Below, one piece after another: positions 23,386-35,690 of a DNA stretch of 64,000 nucleotides. Where the stretch lies: NCBI GenBank assembly GCA_029783825.1, contig JAREIK010009617.1, positions 1 to 64,000 on the forward strand, written 5' to 3'. Position 1 is the first letter of the stretch. Each line of letters opens with the position of its first letter. This DNA comes from Sapria himalayana (Eukaryota; Streptophyta; Magnoliopsida; Malpighiales; Rafflesiaceae). Both the position numbers and the translations under genes were made by a program. The notes under the pieces are model-generated. The model was given only the letters and a program-made list of their open reading frames with translations, did not search any database and was not told where the DNA came from.

Positions 23386-26300
23386 ATGGATGATTCATGG
23401 ATCTCAAAGGATAGAAGATCGAAAAATATGAAGATGGAGTTGAATGCTTTGTTGCATTTACAATACAAAATTCTGCAAATAAAACCTCCATTAAATGTCT
23501 ATCCTTCAATGTGGGAATATGATTTTCAATACTTCTCAAATTATTTGAATCATTTTTTTTCTTTGGAATTGAGCAGAGTTTCCATGCATGGTATTGGCAT
23601 GGAGAGGCAGCTCCAACTGGCTCACCTTCCATAAGAGCAGAAATTTATGATAGACTTCAATTTGATGATCAACGTAGTAAAATAGAAATGCCTTCAAGCT
23701 GCACATGAGGATTGTCAATATGATCCTCAATTGTTTGCAAAATTACTACAAGATGCAGAAAAACTGTTATATCCTGGGTGCATAAACTTTACAAGAATGT
23801 CAGCTTTGATCAAATTATACAACTTGAAAGCACGTTTTGGGTGGTCGGATAATAGCTTTTCATAGCTTTACAAATTCTTGGAAGAAATGTTGCCTTTAAA
23901 CAATGAGTTTCCGTTGTCGATGTATGAGCGAAAAAGACATTAAATTCTTTGGGAATGGAATATGAGAAAATCTATGCGTGCCCAAATGATTGTGTTCTTT
24001 ATCGAAGGAGTTGAAAGATGCATCGTTATGTCCTACCTGTGGAACTTCAAGGTGGAAGACAGATAACTCTGGAACTAAGAGGAGAAAAGGAGTTCCTGCG
24101 AAAGTATTGTGGTATTTTCCTCCAATTCCAAGATTTAGAAGAATATTTCAATCATCAAAAATTGCAAAAAAGCTCATATGACATTTCGAAGAAATAAATT
24201 TTGATGGGAAAATGCGTCATCCATCAATTCACCATCATGGAAGCAAGTTGATCACAGATGCCCTGAGTTTTCAAAAGAACCTAGAAACCTGAGACTTGCA
24301 ATTTCTGCAGATGGCATAAATCCTCACAGTTCATTTAATAGAAATATAGTTTGTTGGCCCATTCTCATGATAATTTACAACCTTCCTCCATGGTTTGCAT
24401 GAAAAGAAAATTTATGATGTTATCTTATTAATTTCAGGTCCACGCCAAACCTGGTAATGACATTGATGTCTATTTAGCACCGCTAATAGAAGATCTTAAA
24501 CATTGTGGGAGGTCGGAGTTCAAGTTTACGATTCACATAAACAAGAAATCTTTACTTTAAGAGCCATTTTTTATGGACAATAAATGATTTTCCTGCATAT
24601 GGAAATATGTCGGGATGCAAAGTTAAAGGATATTATGGTTGTCCAATATGTGGAGAAGAAACATATTCTTGTAGCTTAAAGCATGGAAAAAAGAACTCAT
24701 ATATTGTACATAGATGATTTCTTCCAAGAAATCATCCTTATAGGAAACAAAAGAAAACATTTGATGGAAAACAAGAGTTCGGGTCACCTCCAAAAATATT
24801 GACTGGCGAGAAAATATTAAAAAAAATCAATGGAATTTTCAATTCTTGGGGGAAAAAAAGGGTTATTCAGGAAAAATCTGAAATCAACAATACTACTTGT
24901 TGGAAAAAAAAGTCAATTTTCTTTGATCTTGATTATTGGAGATATCTTCATGTTCGTCATAATTTGGATGTTATGCATATTAAGAAAAATGTTTGTGAAG
25001 CATTATTGGTACCTTGCTCAACAGTGCAGGTAAGACAAATGATGAGCTTAATACTCGCTTGGATCTTGTAGATATGGGCTTAAGGAGCGAATTGGCGCCA
25101 ATGTTTGATTCGAAGAGAACATATCTCCCTCATGCATGTTATATGCTTTATACAAAGGAAAAGAAGGAGTTTTGCCAGACACTTTCACAAATGAAGGTTC
25201 CATATGGATATAGTTTGAAGATTCGAAACCTCGTGTCAATTGAAGACTTGAAACTTAATGGATTAAAATTTCATGACTATCATGTATTAATGCAACAATT
25301 TTTGCCGGTTTTGTTATGTTCTATCTTGCCCAAGCATGTGAGGAATGCGATATGTAGATTGAGTTTATTTTTCAATGCTCTCTGTACTAAAGTCATTGAT
25401 GTTCCTTCATTAGATGAGTTACAAAATGAGATTGTGGTGACATTATACTTGTTTGAAAAGTACTTCCCACCTTCTTTCTTTGATATCATGGTGCATCTTA
25501 CTGTGCATCTTGCAAGAGAAGTGAGACTTTGTGGACCGGTTTACTTTAGGTGGATCCCATTTGAAAGGTTTATGAAAGTATTAAAAGGCTATGTACGAAA
25601 TCATACTAGACCTGAAGGTTGTATTGCTGAATGTTATATTGCAGAAGAAGGAATTGAGTTTTGTACGGAGTACTTATCAAATGTGGAAGCAATTGGAATT
25701 CCTAGTAGTTCAAACATTGACCACACAGTCGGGGCACCAATATTTGGAGGTCTTACTATGAAGGCCGAATCCAATTTTTGGTTACAAGCACATCATTATG
25801 TGTTGGAAAATACATCAATTATCCAATCTTTTATTGAGTAAGCACCACTTACTTTTTGTTTCTTTATTTATTGTACGTATTATATATTATTCTAATTATT
25901 TAATTTTTATACATGACCTCATAGAGAGCACATGCAATGGCTGAAAGCGATACATCCATGTTAATCCAAAAGGCAAAAGTGGTTACAGGATGAGCATGCT
26001 CGTACTTTTACCTTTTGGTTACGAAAAAAGGTACAAAAATGGTTTATTAAATTTTACTTTTCGTTTTCATTATTGGTCACCATATAAATTATATCTTTAT
26101 CTTATTTCTATAGGTTGAAGTTTCATTGGGAAATAATGAACCTGTATCTAAAACCCTTAAATAGATAGCTAATGGTCCAAGCCTTTATGTGATAAAGTAT
26201 AATAGTTATGTCATAAATGGTTGTCAATATAATACCAAGGAGCGTGATGATTTACTAGCTACCCAAAATAGCGGAGTTAGTATTGTATCAACGACAATGC

Positions 26301-26765
26301 AAATTGCTAGTGCTAAGGATAAAAATCTTATTTTTTGGGGAACTTTGTTTCTATGGGGTTATTACAGAGATTTGAGACCTAAATTATACTATGTTCAAAA
26401 TTATAGTCTTCAAGTGTGATTGGGTTGATAATAAGAATGTAATCAGGGTCGCTGATCTTGGGTTTACATTAGTTGACTTTAGCAGATTGGCTCATAAGTC
26501 AGATCCATTGATATTAGCCTACCAGGCTAAGAAAGTATTCTATGTACAAGATGAGCTTAATCCAAGATGGTCAATGGTTTTATCAACTCCTCAAGAATAT
26601 TTCATAAAAAGAGCAAACGATGATGATCCCATGGAAATTTCTATTGAACACAATCCAGTTATATCTTGTTTGCAACAAGTTGAATTATTTGATGCATTGG
26701 ATGAATCTGATAAAATCTGTAATCGGGATGATTGCGAGGGAATTTGGGTCGAGAACAAATCATAA
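23386..26765 (+). pseudogene. CACTA transposase (TNP2/TNPD type) pseudogene
   Basis: The start MDDSWISKDRRS at 23386 is the usual N-terminus of plant TNP2 transposases. Across frames the family order is preserved. About 23500-23640: AWYWHGEAAPTGSPS. 23720-23960: DAEKLLYPGCINFTRMSALI, KLYNLKARFGWSD. 23990-24180: PNDCVLY-like residues, then SLCPTCGTSRWK and GVPAKVLWYFPPIPRFRRIF. 24290-24500: RNLRLAISADGINPHSSFN, then GNDIDVYLAPLIEDL. 24600-24760: GCKVKGYYGCPICGEETYS. 24900-25000: YLHVRHNLDVMHIKKNVCEA. 25040-25840: RLDLVDMGLRSELAP, EVRLCGPVYFRWIPFERFMK, RPEGCIAECYIAEEGIEFC. Exon-like pieces follow at 25925-26027 and 26114-26765, with plausible GT/AG borders. Frameshifts (for example near 24450, 25015 and 26390) and stops make it inactive. 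The family protein excises the element at its CACTA ends. It runs co-oriented with the downstream Ulp1-type gene. Confidence 0.93.
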
Positions 26766-27060
26766 GTGATTCCAATTTTTATCTTTGTTATTGCTTTGTG
26801 AATTGATATGCTTCTAGAGTTTTTTGTTTTTTAAATGTATGCGGACTAGTTAAGTTATTCGTTTTTGTTATTAGATGAATTTTATTCTTTTAATTATTAG
26901 TTAATGGCAGGTTGAGAATATTCTAAAAACTGACATTATTATGTTTTGTTCAAAACAACTAATTAGGTAATGCCTTTAATTAGTTATATTTTATCCTTTT
27001 AAAAATTTTTTTATTTCTTTGTACTTCTATTTAAACATTATTAATATTTTTTTGATAGGT

Positions 27061-30000
27061 ATGGAAACAGATCAACTAGATAAAGCTACTACAAGAAATA
27101 GTCGTAGAGGGATAACAAGAAAGCCAATGATTATCAAGAATATGAGCAAAGGAATTAAACTTTCAGTTCAGTATAATGTCGATGGTGTTTATGCCGGACA
27201 AGCTGCGGTGCATCTCACAAGTTATTTAGGGGTATTGGTACGTACCATAGTCCCAATTAGATATAGCACTTGGCACCATGTACCCAAGAAATTGAAGAAC
27301 AAATTCTGGGACTCAACTGAGGTAAACTTGTATTTATTTTTTATATTTTTAAAGTTTTCTAATTTTATTTGCAAATTTTTTTAACAACTTATAACTATGT
27401 TCATTAATTCTAGGGTGCATTTACATTGGATAGTAAAAGTAGAAGGAATTGTATGAAAATAATTGGCAGTGCTTTAGATCTTTCAAGAACATATTGGCAG
27501 CAAAGTATATCATTCCATTCAAAGACCAACTCGAGCTTCTTAAAAAACCACCATCTGAATACAGTTTTATTGAAGATGAAGATTGGACAATTTTTGTCAA
27601 AGAAAGAGTGACTCAAAGATTTCAGGTATATTTCTAATTATTTTCATGGAATATTCTCAAATTTTCTTTACTTAATATAAATTAAAAATTTTAGGAGTTT
27701 AGAGAAGTTCAAAAGGAAAGAAGGAAAAAGCATATTTATTATCATCATCTTAGTAGGAAGGGATATGCTGGTCTTGAAACAGAGATGATAAGTTAAATAT
27801 GTTGTTGCTTTACTTTTTATTTTATGTTAAATTTGCCTAGAGACTCATTATATTACATTGCAATATTGTAAGAGTCGGTAGAAATCGGCTTTACTTTAGT
27901 CATTGATAGAAGTGTATTATGGAAGAAAGCGATGGTTAAAAAAGATGGCACGTATGATGAAGTGGTCATTCCAGTTGTGGAGAAGATTGTAAGTATTAGT
28001 TATGGAACAAATATTTCATTTAGGGTATAAACTTATTTATTGTAACCAATATGACATTTAATTTTATAATATAATTGTGTATTAGGATATGAAGTTGCAA
28101 CAGTCACAAGAAAGCAGTTTGAGTTTCAATGGAAATGACATACTTACAGAAGCATTGTGAACTCCAGAATATAGTGGTCGAGTACGAGCAAAAGGAAAGC
28201 ATTATACTCCACGAAATTATTTTGATTCTATGGCTGATAGTACTTTGCGAGAATTTATGAAATAATCGCAAGAGCGACAATCAAAGTTTGAGGTAAAGAT
28301 TTTATTACAACTCTCTCAGATGGTACCCACCGCATCTCAATCTGATATTGGTAGCTCTAACATGCTTCAAAAATATTTTGTCCTTCCGGAAAGTGTTGAG
28401 CAACTAAAAAATCGAGTAGAAGACCACGCTCCACAAATGCTAGCAGCCAAAAAGGTTAGATGTATTAGATATTATGTTCTTTAATATAAATGTGGTATCA
28501 CAAACTTATAATTTTCATATCAACTTACCTAGTTGATATGAAAAAATATAAGTAATGTTACAATATAAGTTAGCATTATTAATTATATTAATAAGCTCAT
28601 TAAGTTATGATAACTCAATTTTGTCTAACTATTACTTTTCTAAGTGAAAATTATCAACTTTAGATGATTGCATATAACTAAACAACAAAGTTTCATTTTA
28701 CAGGAAAGGAATTATCAATTGGCCATGGGGACAAAAGAAAAAATTGTCGCAGTTGGAACTATGGTACTTGAATGTGGTGATAACTGCCTTGTTGCCGTGG
28801 ATGTTTCGTATGATCCAAATGCATTACTTTCTGCACCTATTCCAAGCCAAATTACCACTATTAGAGATGCTATTGGGCATCAAATTTTATGGTCTGCCCA
28901 ATTTGTCATTCCTTCTACTCTTTGCATCCATGTATGTGGATTTTTTTAAATAAAATATTTCTTAATAATAATAATACTAGTTTATCTAAGACAATTCTTA
29001 TTTACACAAAGATATTTTATGTTTGATAGGATTCAAAGAAATTTAAGAAACAGAGTAATAGAGAGAGAACACTGAGTTTAAATGATGCGAATCCCATAGA
29101 TATTAAGAACTTTGCTATATTAGTTGGGTGCTTATTAAAGGATGAGATCGTACATGCAGTAGAAATCATAGAGGAGGTTTTTGGACAGTCATTTAACACC
29201 TTCCTCATGAAAGAAGACGTGGATATCATTATATCATCAACAGAGGTGTCATCTAATTGCCTTTTGTTCTATATATGGTAAGATAAAAATTTAATATGTT
29301 TTTCATTTATTTTAACTCTTTTATTTATGCTTTAATTTTTCATAATGCAAATTGTATTTAATATTAGTTAAATTAAAATATTATAACTTTTAAATATTGT
29401 GTGAAATTAAATCAGGCATTTGCATAAAAACATGGTTGATGCTAAAGAGGAAGAGCGATTTATTTTTGTAAATCCGACATTGGTTTCAAAAGCTGGATTG
29501 GGAGAAGCAAGCAAGAAAAATAGGTCAAGGGTTATAGCTAATCGATTGATGAATGCAAATAATGCAGATTTTGTTTTTATTCCATATAACCCAGGGTAAG
29601 TTATTTAACATAAGTAAGATTATAAGTATGCATATATATCAAATTATAAATGATATGTTGTTACACTAATTGTTAATTTTGCAGTTGTCATTGGGTATTG
29701 TGGTACTTGAAATAAGGACTTTGATCGCCTATTACCTTGATTCCTTGCATCATCAACCTGCAGATGATCTTAAAGACATTGTTAATATGTAAGTTTTTCC
29801 CTTCTTATTATATAATGAAGCATTTGGTGGCAACATAAATTTTTTTTAATGCAGGGTTAAAAGAAATCTTCACTTTAAAATTTATATATATCAGCAAAAA
29901 GAGAGCCTAATTGGGTTGTACTAGGGGGTACATAACTCATTAACTGAGTAATATAATATTTAGTGTCTTCTGCTTAATTCTAAACTTTTTACAATATGAC

Positions 30001-30324
30001 TTGCAAGTAACTTCATATAAATATATATTGATTTTATTTTACATTCGGTGCCCAAGACAACAAGGTAGTGTCGAATGTGGACACTATGTGATGAGCTATA
30101 TGAGAGATATCATTCTTGATCAAAGATGTCTAACACCAAAGGTATGTGTTTATTTGTTGTTTCTCAATATATCAGTTATTTTTAGTTTTTCAATTTTATT
30201 GATTAAGATAATACTTTACACTTCAACAGTTTAATGGGAAGGAATCATACAAAAAAGAAGAGTTGGATCAAGTACGATCTGATTGGGTGATGTTGGTGAC
30301 TCAATTAATACTTTCCTCGGTTTG
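27061..30324 (+). pseudogene. CACTA second gene: Transposase_24-like part plus Ulp1 (C48) protease
   Basis: Opens with ATG at 27061 after an AG acceptor. Exon-like pieces with GT/AG borders: 27061-27320, 27414-27625, 27695-27795, 27900-27988, 28086-28455, 28705-28931, 29031-29278, 29417-29598, 29686-29789, ~30050-30141 and 30231-30324. The N-terminal part (VHLTSYLGVLVRTIVPIRYS, then SRKGYAGLE and VLWKKAM) fits the plant CACTA-associated Transposase_24 family. A middle block reads DVSYDPNALLSAPIPSQITT. The C-terminal part is an Ulp1-like cysteine protease: histidine in GCHWVL (about 29690), aspartate in YYLDSLHHQPADDLKDIV (one frame away, about 29730) and cysteine in QGSVECGHYVMSYM (about 30070). 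Relatives of this domain remove SUMO; its job in CACTA elements is not settled. Stops (near 28160, 28263) and a frameshift between the protease His and Asp make it inactive. Confidence 0.88.
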
Positions 30325-31009
30325 AAAATCATTGGGGACACCTTTTTTTACTGAAGCATGAACTAATTTTGGGATTTACAACATTAACTTTTGATGAGGT
30401 TCGTAATTTATATCTCTTTTGAACTCACTACACACCTTTAGGTTTTAAATGGATTATTATTGTTTTGTATTTTAAAAAATTTTATCAACTTTTATGCCAT
30501 AATTGATAAACCTCCAGCTTTATATTTTATCCCTATCTACTAACTTTGTTTTTGTTGTTGTTAAATTTGTTTAATCGTATATGTCAATTGTTATATAAAT
30601 TTTTTTTATGATATGTCGTTATCATTCCTATTTTTTTTCCAATGCTCTATAATATATTTATTTCTACAAGTGTAAGTATTTATTGTTCATCTATTTGTAT
30701 GCATGTTACCTTATTTGGAAATTAACTCTCAACTTTGTCAGGCAAGCAGGAATCAATTTTATGGAGTTAAGGCACAATTGGGTTGCATATATCAGAAAAT
30801 TTGAATTGATTTTAAGAAAAGAATGTTGAAATTGTGTTATATTTTTTTTTTGATTTGTAAGCAGTCTGAGTTCCCCATTGTACTTGACAACTGTTTTCTT
30901 GGTATGGATTGTAAAGAATTTTGTTATTATGTGCATGCGGTATTACAATAACAGGTGAAAATATATTTACAATAATTATTAAATTTAAATTTATTTAAAT
31001 TATAATCTT

Positions 31010-31280
31010 CCTTGATGCTTTTTCTAAGCGTCATAGTATTAAAAATAATTTCGATACCTACAACATATAATGATGCTTTTTTGCAGTGTCTTTGAATCAT
31101 ACCTCGACGCTAAAATAAAGCGCCATTGTTAATAAAAATCACGCTTTATTTTATCTTCATCGTATGATTCAACGACACTGCAAAAAAGCATCATTATATG
31201 TATAGACTTTTTATGTCACGCTAGCGGATGACGCTCTCTATAAGAGACATTATATATATATAATGACACTTTTAGGCATC
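31010..31280. repeat. CACTA 3' subterminal repeats with long hairpin
   Basis: Repeated GATGCTTTTTC, AAGCGTCAT, GACGCTAAAATAAAGCG and GACACTTTTAGG units mirror the 5' subterminal block. Within it, about 31066-31128 and 31141-31200 are inverted copies (TATAATGATGCTTTTTTGCA against its reverse complement, continuing through GAATCATAC/GTATGATTC), forming a hairpin of roughly 60-bp arms with a ~12-bp loop. Confidence 0.88.
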
Positions 31281-31292
31281 ATAAATTATGGT

Positions 31293-31305
31293 TTTTGTTG
31301 TAGTG
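31293..31305 (-). repeat. CACTA 3' terminal inverted repeat
   Basis: TTTTGTTGTAGTG, exact inverse of the 5' end, followed by the TAC target duplication at 31306-31308. Confidence 0.95.
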
Positions 31306-31308
31306 TAC

Positions 31309-32850
31309 TTGGTCTGGATGATTAATATATTTATGGTTTGATTATACTTTTGTTATAGATACTGATAGATGATGACTAAATAGAACTTAAAACAAAACTT
31401 TGACTAGTGGCGGATTTGTGCGTTGTTGTCCTACTGGATGGTGATAGGTAAAATGTGAGACATACCCGTGCAAAAGATAAGAAGATGATGATACTTGATC
31501 TGAAGTTGATGGGTTTGGTTGTCTCAATATTTGTGGTAAAGTACATAATTATCTTCTTAAATATCAAATATGATGAAATCAATTAAAAAAAATAAATATA
31601 CTCACCATGACCAATATGTCTTAGATAATTTCAATAAAGTGCTTCATAGTTCGACCTGCTATTCGGAGCAAGAAATGTTAGAGTAATTTTGTTCATATTT
31701 AATCTTTAGGCAATTGATAGGATATCATATTGATACTTGTTCACAAGTTGTATGATACCTTCTAAAAAATACAATTTTTAATAGTACAAAGTATAGTAAA
31801 ATTTTTAGGATCATTTAATTTTCTTAGAAGTTATTTTTAATAGACCTCTTGATCATATTCACAATCACATATGTCTCTAAATTTTTATTATTACTCATTT
31901 CTTTCATAAATTTAATTTAGTCTAGCATCGAGCTAGAACTTTGGAAAATAACATGCTCACCTATAAGTTCAGGATTATATTGATTAACTTCTCGAAATAT
32001 TTATCCAATTTTCCTTTTAAAAATTATTGACGAAATAGAAGATTCGTCAAGGCTTACGTTTAGTTTTATTATTTAATTAGTTTTTTATCTCCATAGCTTC
32101 GGGTAACCTCCATTTACTATTCTATTTCTCTATTTCCCTTTTTCTCATCTTTGGGTGAAAATTGGGCATGAATTTCTTTTGGAGTTGCAACCTTGTAAGG
32201 TGTCGCGGTATCATTGTATAAGTGTTAATACTTTTTTACCCAAAATAATTATATATGTTTTAAAAGAATTATTTCTTAATAATGATTGATGTTATATATA
32301 ATGTTCTCCTAAGAGATTCACCTTTAGATTGTAAGTCGCATCATTACTAAGAAGGATAATGATAGAAAATCCTTTGGATATGCACGTGTGTGTCATAACT
32401 CATGATGATTAATATACCTAAATCTTAAGATTCAACACAAATGTCTATCTCACATATCATAGTCGAAAAGATTATCACTTTTTTTCTACTACAAGCATGA
32501 GTGAGCCTCATAGTTCAACAATCCATAATAAAAATCTCATACAAACCAACAAATAATTGAAACTCTAGTTCAAGTTCTATTTAATTACCTGTTCATCAAT
32601 ATCCATAAAAAAAAATAAATCAAATATATTCATTCATAAATAATGACATAAGTCATGTCATATACTTCAATTTTTAAATTGTAAAAGCTCTAACGAGTCT
32701 CATGAGTAAAATGTAAATATATTATGTACGTTAACAAAACATGAACAACAACCTAGAGAAGGGCAACCAAACAGGACCACCGCCGTCCAAGAGCTTAACT
32801 ACCATGAGATTTGAAATATCTCAGAGAGAAGAAATCAAAAAATTGAGCCC
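31309..32850. other. AT-rich interval, no gene seen
   Basis: No recognised domain, terminal repeat or RNA gene. A short less AT-rich block at 32100-32215 has no identifiable similarity. Confidence 0.4.
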
Positions 32851-33439
32851 CAATATTTTATTTACACAATTATGATTATATTTTATAAATAATTTTTACT
32901 TTTATTATATAAATGTAATATACTATACTATATTGTATTAGAAATGTAATATAAAAAAATATGTTTTAATGTAGAAATATTTAAAATTTAAAGAAATTGT
33001 AATAATTTAAAATAATAATTTTAGTTTTGGTATTGTATTTTTATTATTTACAATAATTTATACGATCAAGATGGGTCTGTTGGAATTACAAATGCATACC
33101 TCCCCGATGTTCGCCGGGCCCCAATCTCTCCTTCCTCCTCCCACCTCTCACCCCTGGCACGCAAACCCTACCTGATTCAACTCTTCCTCCTCTCCTTTTC
33201 AATAACCAAAAAAACGCCAGATCTTTCCGCCATCATCAAAGTACGAAGGTATCTTTTAAAACTTTCTCCTCTCCTTTTTAATCTTCAAGTTTCAACACGA
33301 TTTTTTCTTCGATAATCTTAACTTTCCAAATCTATTTCACGCCAGGTATATTTAGATTCTATGTCTTTGTGTTCGAATCAGATATGCATGAACGTTTGTT
33401 TAAGGCAGTATGCACATATATACGTAGTATGCAAACACG

Positions 33440-33570
33440 CCTGTATATACGCGCGCGAGCTCGCACGCGCGCAAACACACGCATACACGCACACACGCAC
33501 ACACGCACACACGCACACACGCACAAGCATACGCACACACGCACAAGCATACGCACACACACACACAAAC
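33440..33570. repeat. Compound (CA)n/(CACACACG)n microsatellite
   Basis: CG- and CA-rich short tandem repeats. Frames of 60-106 codons over them on both strands are low-complexity by-products. Confidence 0.95.
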
Positions 33571-33689
33571 GTAGATACATATATTTTGCTGTCAAATATA
33601 CTATGATATATAAATAAATAAATAAATAACTATATATACATGTATTTATATATACTAACGGCAGTGTGTATACATACACACATACATAT

Positions 33690-33745
33690 ACATATATATA
33701 TATATATATTTACATATATATATATATATATATATTTACATATAT
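33690..33745. repeat. (TA)n microsatellite
   Basis: Two TA runs separated by TTTACA within the microsatellite tract of repeat copy A; further TACATG-rich repeats run to about 34130. Confidence 0.95.
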
Positions 33746-34500
33746 GCAGTTGTCTGTGTAAATGTATGTATGTGTCTATGAACTGATCTTTATGCAAATA
33801 TTGTTTTGTATACATTAATGTGCATATACTCTAGACATGTATGTACTTTTATATGTACATATACAATTATCATATATGTACATTCTATACATATACAATT
33901 ATCATATATGTACATTCTATACATTACAATAGGCATGTATGTACCTATATCTAAGACATGTATCTATATGTTTTATTGTGTGTGTGTATATATATATCTA
34001 CATGTATGTATATATGATAGTCATGTTTGTACATCTATTTACATCGACATGTACATTCATCGACAGCATCACATATTTAAAACCTACATTACAGTTCATA
34101 TACACAGCATGACAGCAATATACATGTATTTTCACATGTTGCAAATACTTGCCTTTGGCGAGGTAATCTTCTTGTTTGAAGTGGTGATCTTGTTGAGAAT
34201 TCTAATTGCATGAAGATGTTTGCATTGGGTGCATTATCCTATTCCAGTTTGGTGACTAGATTTCTAATGTAGATTTACTAAAAGTTTTTGATCTTATTTG
34301 ATATCAAATGCTGCAAACACTTGATTTCAAATTTTATTTAGAGTCATATATATATATATATATGTTTGTTATATTAAGATTTGTGTTCACTCTTTTCACA
34401 TCTCATACATGGAGTTTCTAGGTGGAATGTTAATAGAAAATAACTAAGATTTTAAGTAAGTTCCTATTAAAGTAATGCTTATGATATTTTCTTCTATTCT

Positions 34501-35365
34501 TGTGTTTTTAATAAATTTTTTAGTTTTAAAATATGCAAATTGCCTCATAGTTTGTGTGATTTACCCATACATATGTAAGTCGCACAAACTATTCAACATA
34601 TTATATAAGTATTTTTTAAATATGAAATTTCTCAATCATTCATAGTTAACTAGTATTTATTCACTACATACATCGAATATATATTTCTTATTATATATAG
34701 CTTAATTTTTTATATCATAATAATTTTTCAATTTGTTTTATTTATATTTATAAATTTTAGTTATTAAATTCTTATTTCATTTTTATTCAATATAAGCATA
34801 TTGACTAAATTCATATTTATGAATGTAGTTCACAATTCAAGTGATAGAAATTAATTGATTCAAAATTGAAATTTAAAATTGTTTATAATTATTCATATTT
34901 TTATGATGATTTTATATCATAAAAATATTTAGGAATTTTATTGTTCATAATTATTTATTTGTTTGTTTGTTTATGTATTTTTATTATTATTATTTTTGGT
35001 TAAATTTATTCCAGTCAAATGTAGTAATTTCTAACAAGGGAGCCTCCATTATGTATTAGAGACATTGTCCTTTATAAGGGGCATTTGATAATTATTAATT
35101 AATATTTAGTTTTATACTTTAATTATGTTTTGTAAATAATGTTAGTGTGTGTGTGTGTGTCAAGGTTGGCTAAATTGATTATTTTAAATAAGGAATATCT
35201 CATATTGGATTTAATATATTATACAATAGATGCATTATAGTTTGTAATTAATTTTTTAATTTAGTAGTCTATTTATATTTATTGGTAGGTAATATTCCAT
35301 CTGCCCAAATTTGTCAGGCTAGTTATATCAAACAAAGTTTGATTTAATTTAATATGATTTATTTG
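34501..35365. other. AT-rich interval, possibly the tail of repeat copy A
   Basis: Weak resemblance to 44100-44500 of the palindrome arm, without clear alignment. A (GT)n run lies at 35145-35160. No coding similarity. Confidence 0.35.
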
Positions 35366-35690
35366 GTTTTATTTATTTTTTTGGCTCAATTTGGCTGGGT
35401 TCTTGGAGGGCAAGCTCACCATGGCTCGTGGCTGGGTTGGTCGGAGTGGTTTGAGTTGGGTCGGGTCTTTTTTAAAAAATTTAGGGTTTTGGTTGGGGCG
35501 CTTTCGCTCATTTGTTGCTCGTTGGGCATGCCAAGCCATCGCATGTTGGGCATTGCCACGTTGTTCCCACTGGCGTTGCTCGGTGCGAGGTTTCCATGTT
35601 GTACTCATGTGCTAGGTACTTGAGTCGTGTCTCCCACGGCTTGCGGTCTAAAAATCCTTGGCATTCCACTGTATTGGATGGGTTATACAA
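35366..35690. other. GC-rich island of unknown origin
   Basis: A sharply GC-richer block (GGCTGGGTTGGTCGGAG, TTGGGCATGCCAAGCC) in AT-rich surroundings. Composition and words such as TGGGCATGCC resemble the hAT-derived GC islands elsewhere in the window, but no terminal repeat or target duplication was found. Overlapping frames on both strands show no recognised domain. Confidence 0.4.

Larger units (their letters stand above)
20604..31305 (+). mobile_element. CACTA (En/Spm) transposon, structurally complete
   Basis: A 10.7-kb element with 13-bp terminal inverted repeats CACTACAACAAAA (20604-20616; inverted at 31293-31305) and a perfect 3-bp target duplication TAC (20601-20603 and 31306-31308), as expected for CACTA elements. 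Subterminal GACGCTTT/AAAGCGTC words occur many times at both ends. Inside are a decayed TNP2-type transposase gene and a second gene with an Ulp1 protease domain, both on the plus strand, plus a Ty3/gypsy integrase fragment. Ends and target duplication are intact, but both genes carry stops and frameshifts, so the element could be mobilised only in trans. Confidence 0.95.
32860..34500 (+). repeat. Unclassified repeat family, copy A
   Basis: Landmarks shared, in order, with copies at 37460-39050 and, inverted, at 50900-52480: an AT-rich start with TTTTTATTATAnAAATGTAA; a CT-rich leader with CTCTCCTTTTCAATAACC (about 33193-33210); TATATTTAGATTCTATG (33349-33365); a CA-rich microsatellite; TATATTTTGCTGTCAAATAT (33578 on); a TACATG-rich tract; then CAGTTTGGTGACTAGATTTC with TAATGTAGATTTAC (34236-34270). 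No coding capacity was identified. The leader followed by a GT-rich intron-like start suggests a transcribed element. The class is unknown. Confidence 0.7.

Noticed and set aside
27410..27616. Opposing frames within the CACTA second gene
   Set aside because: The plus-strand exon with splice borders and family similarity explains the region; the minus frame is a shadow.
33359..34213. Several 60-135-codon frames on both strands over the CA/TA/TACATG tract
   Set aside because: Low-complexity translations of microsatellites; overlapping frames on both strands are equally long and none has domain content.
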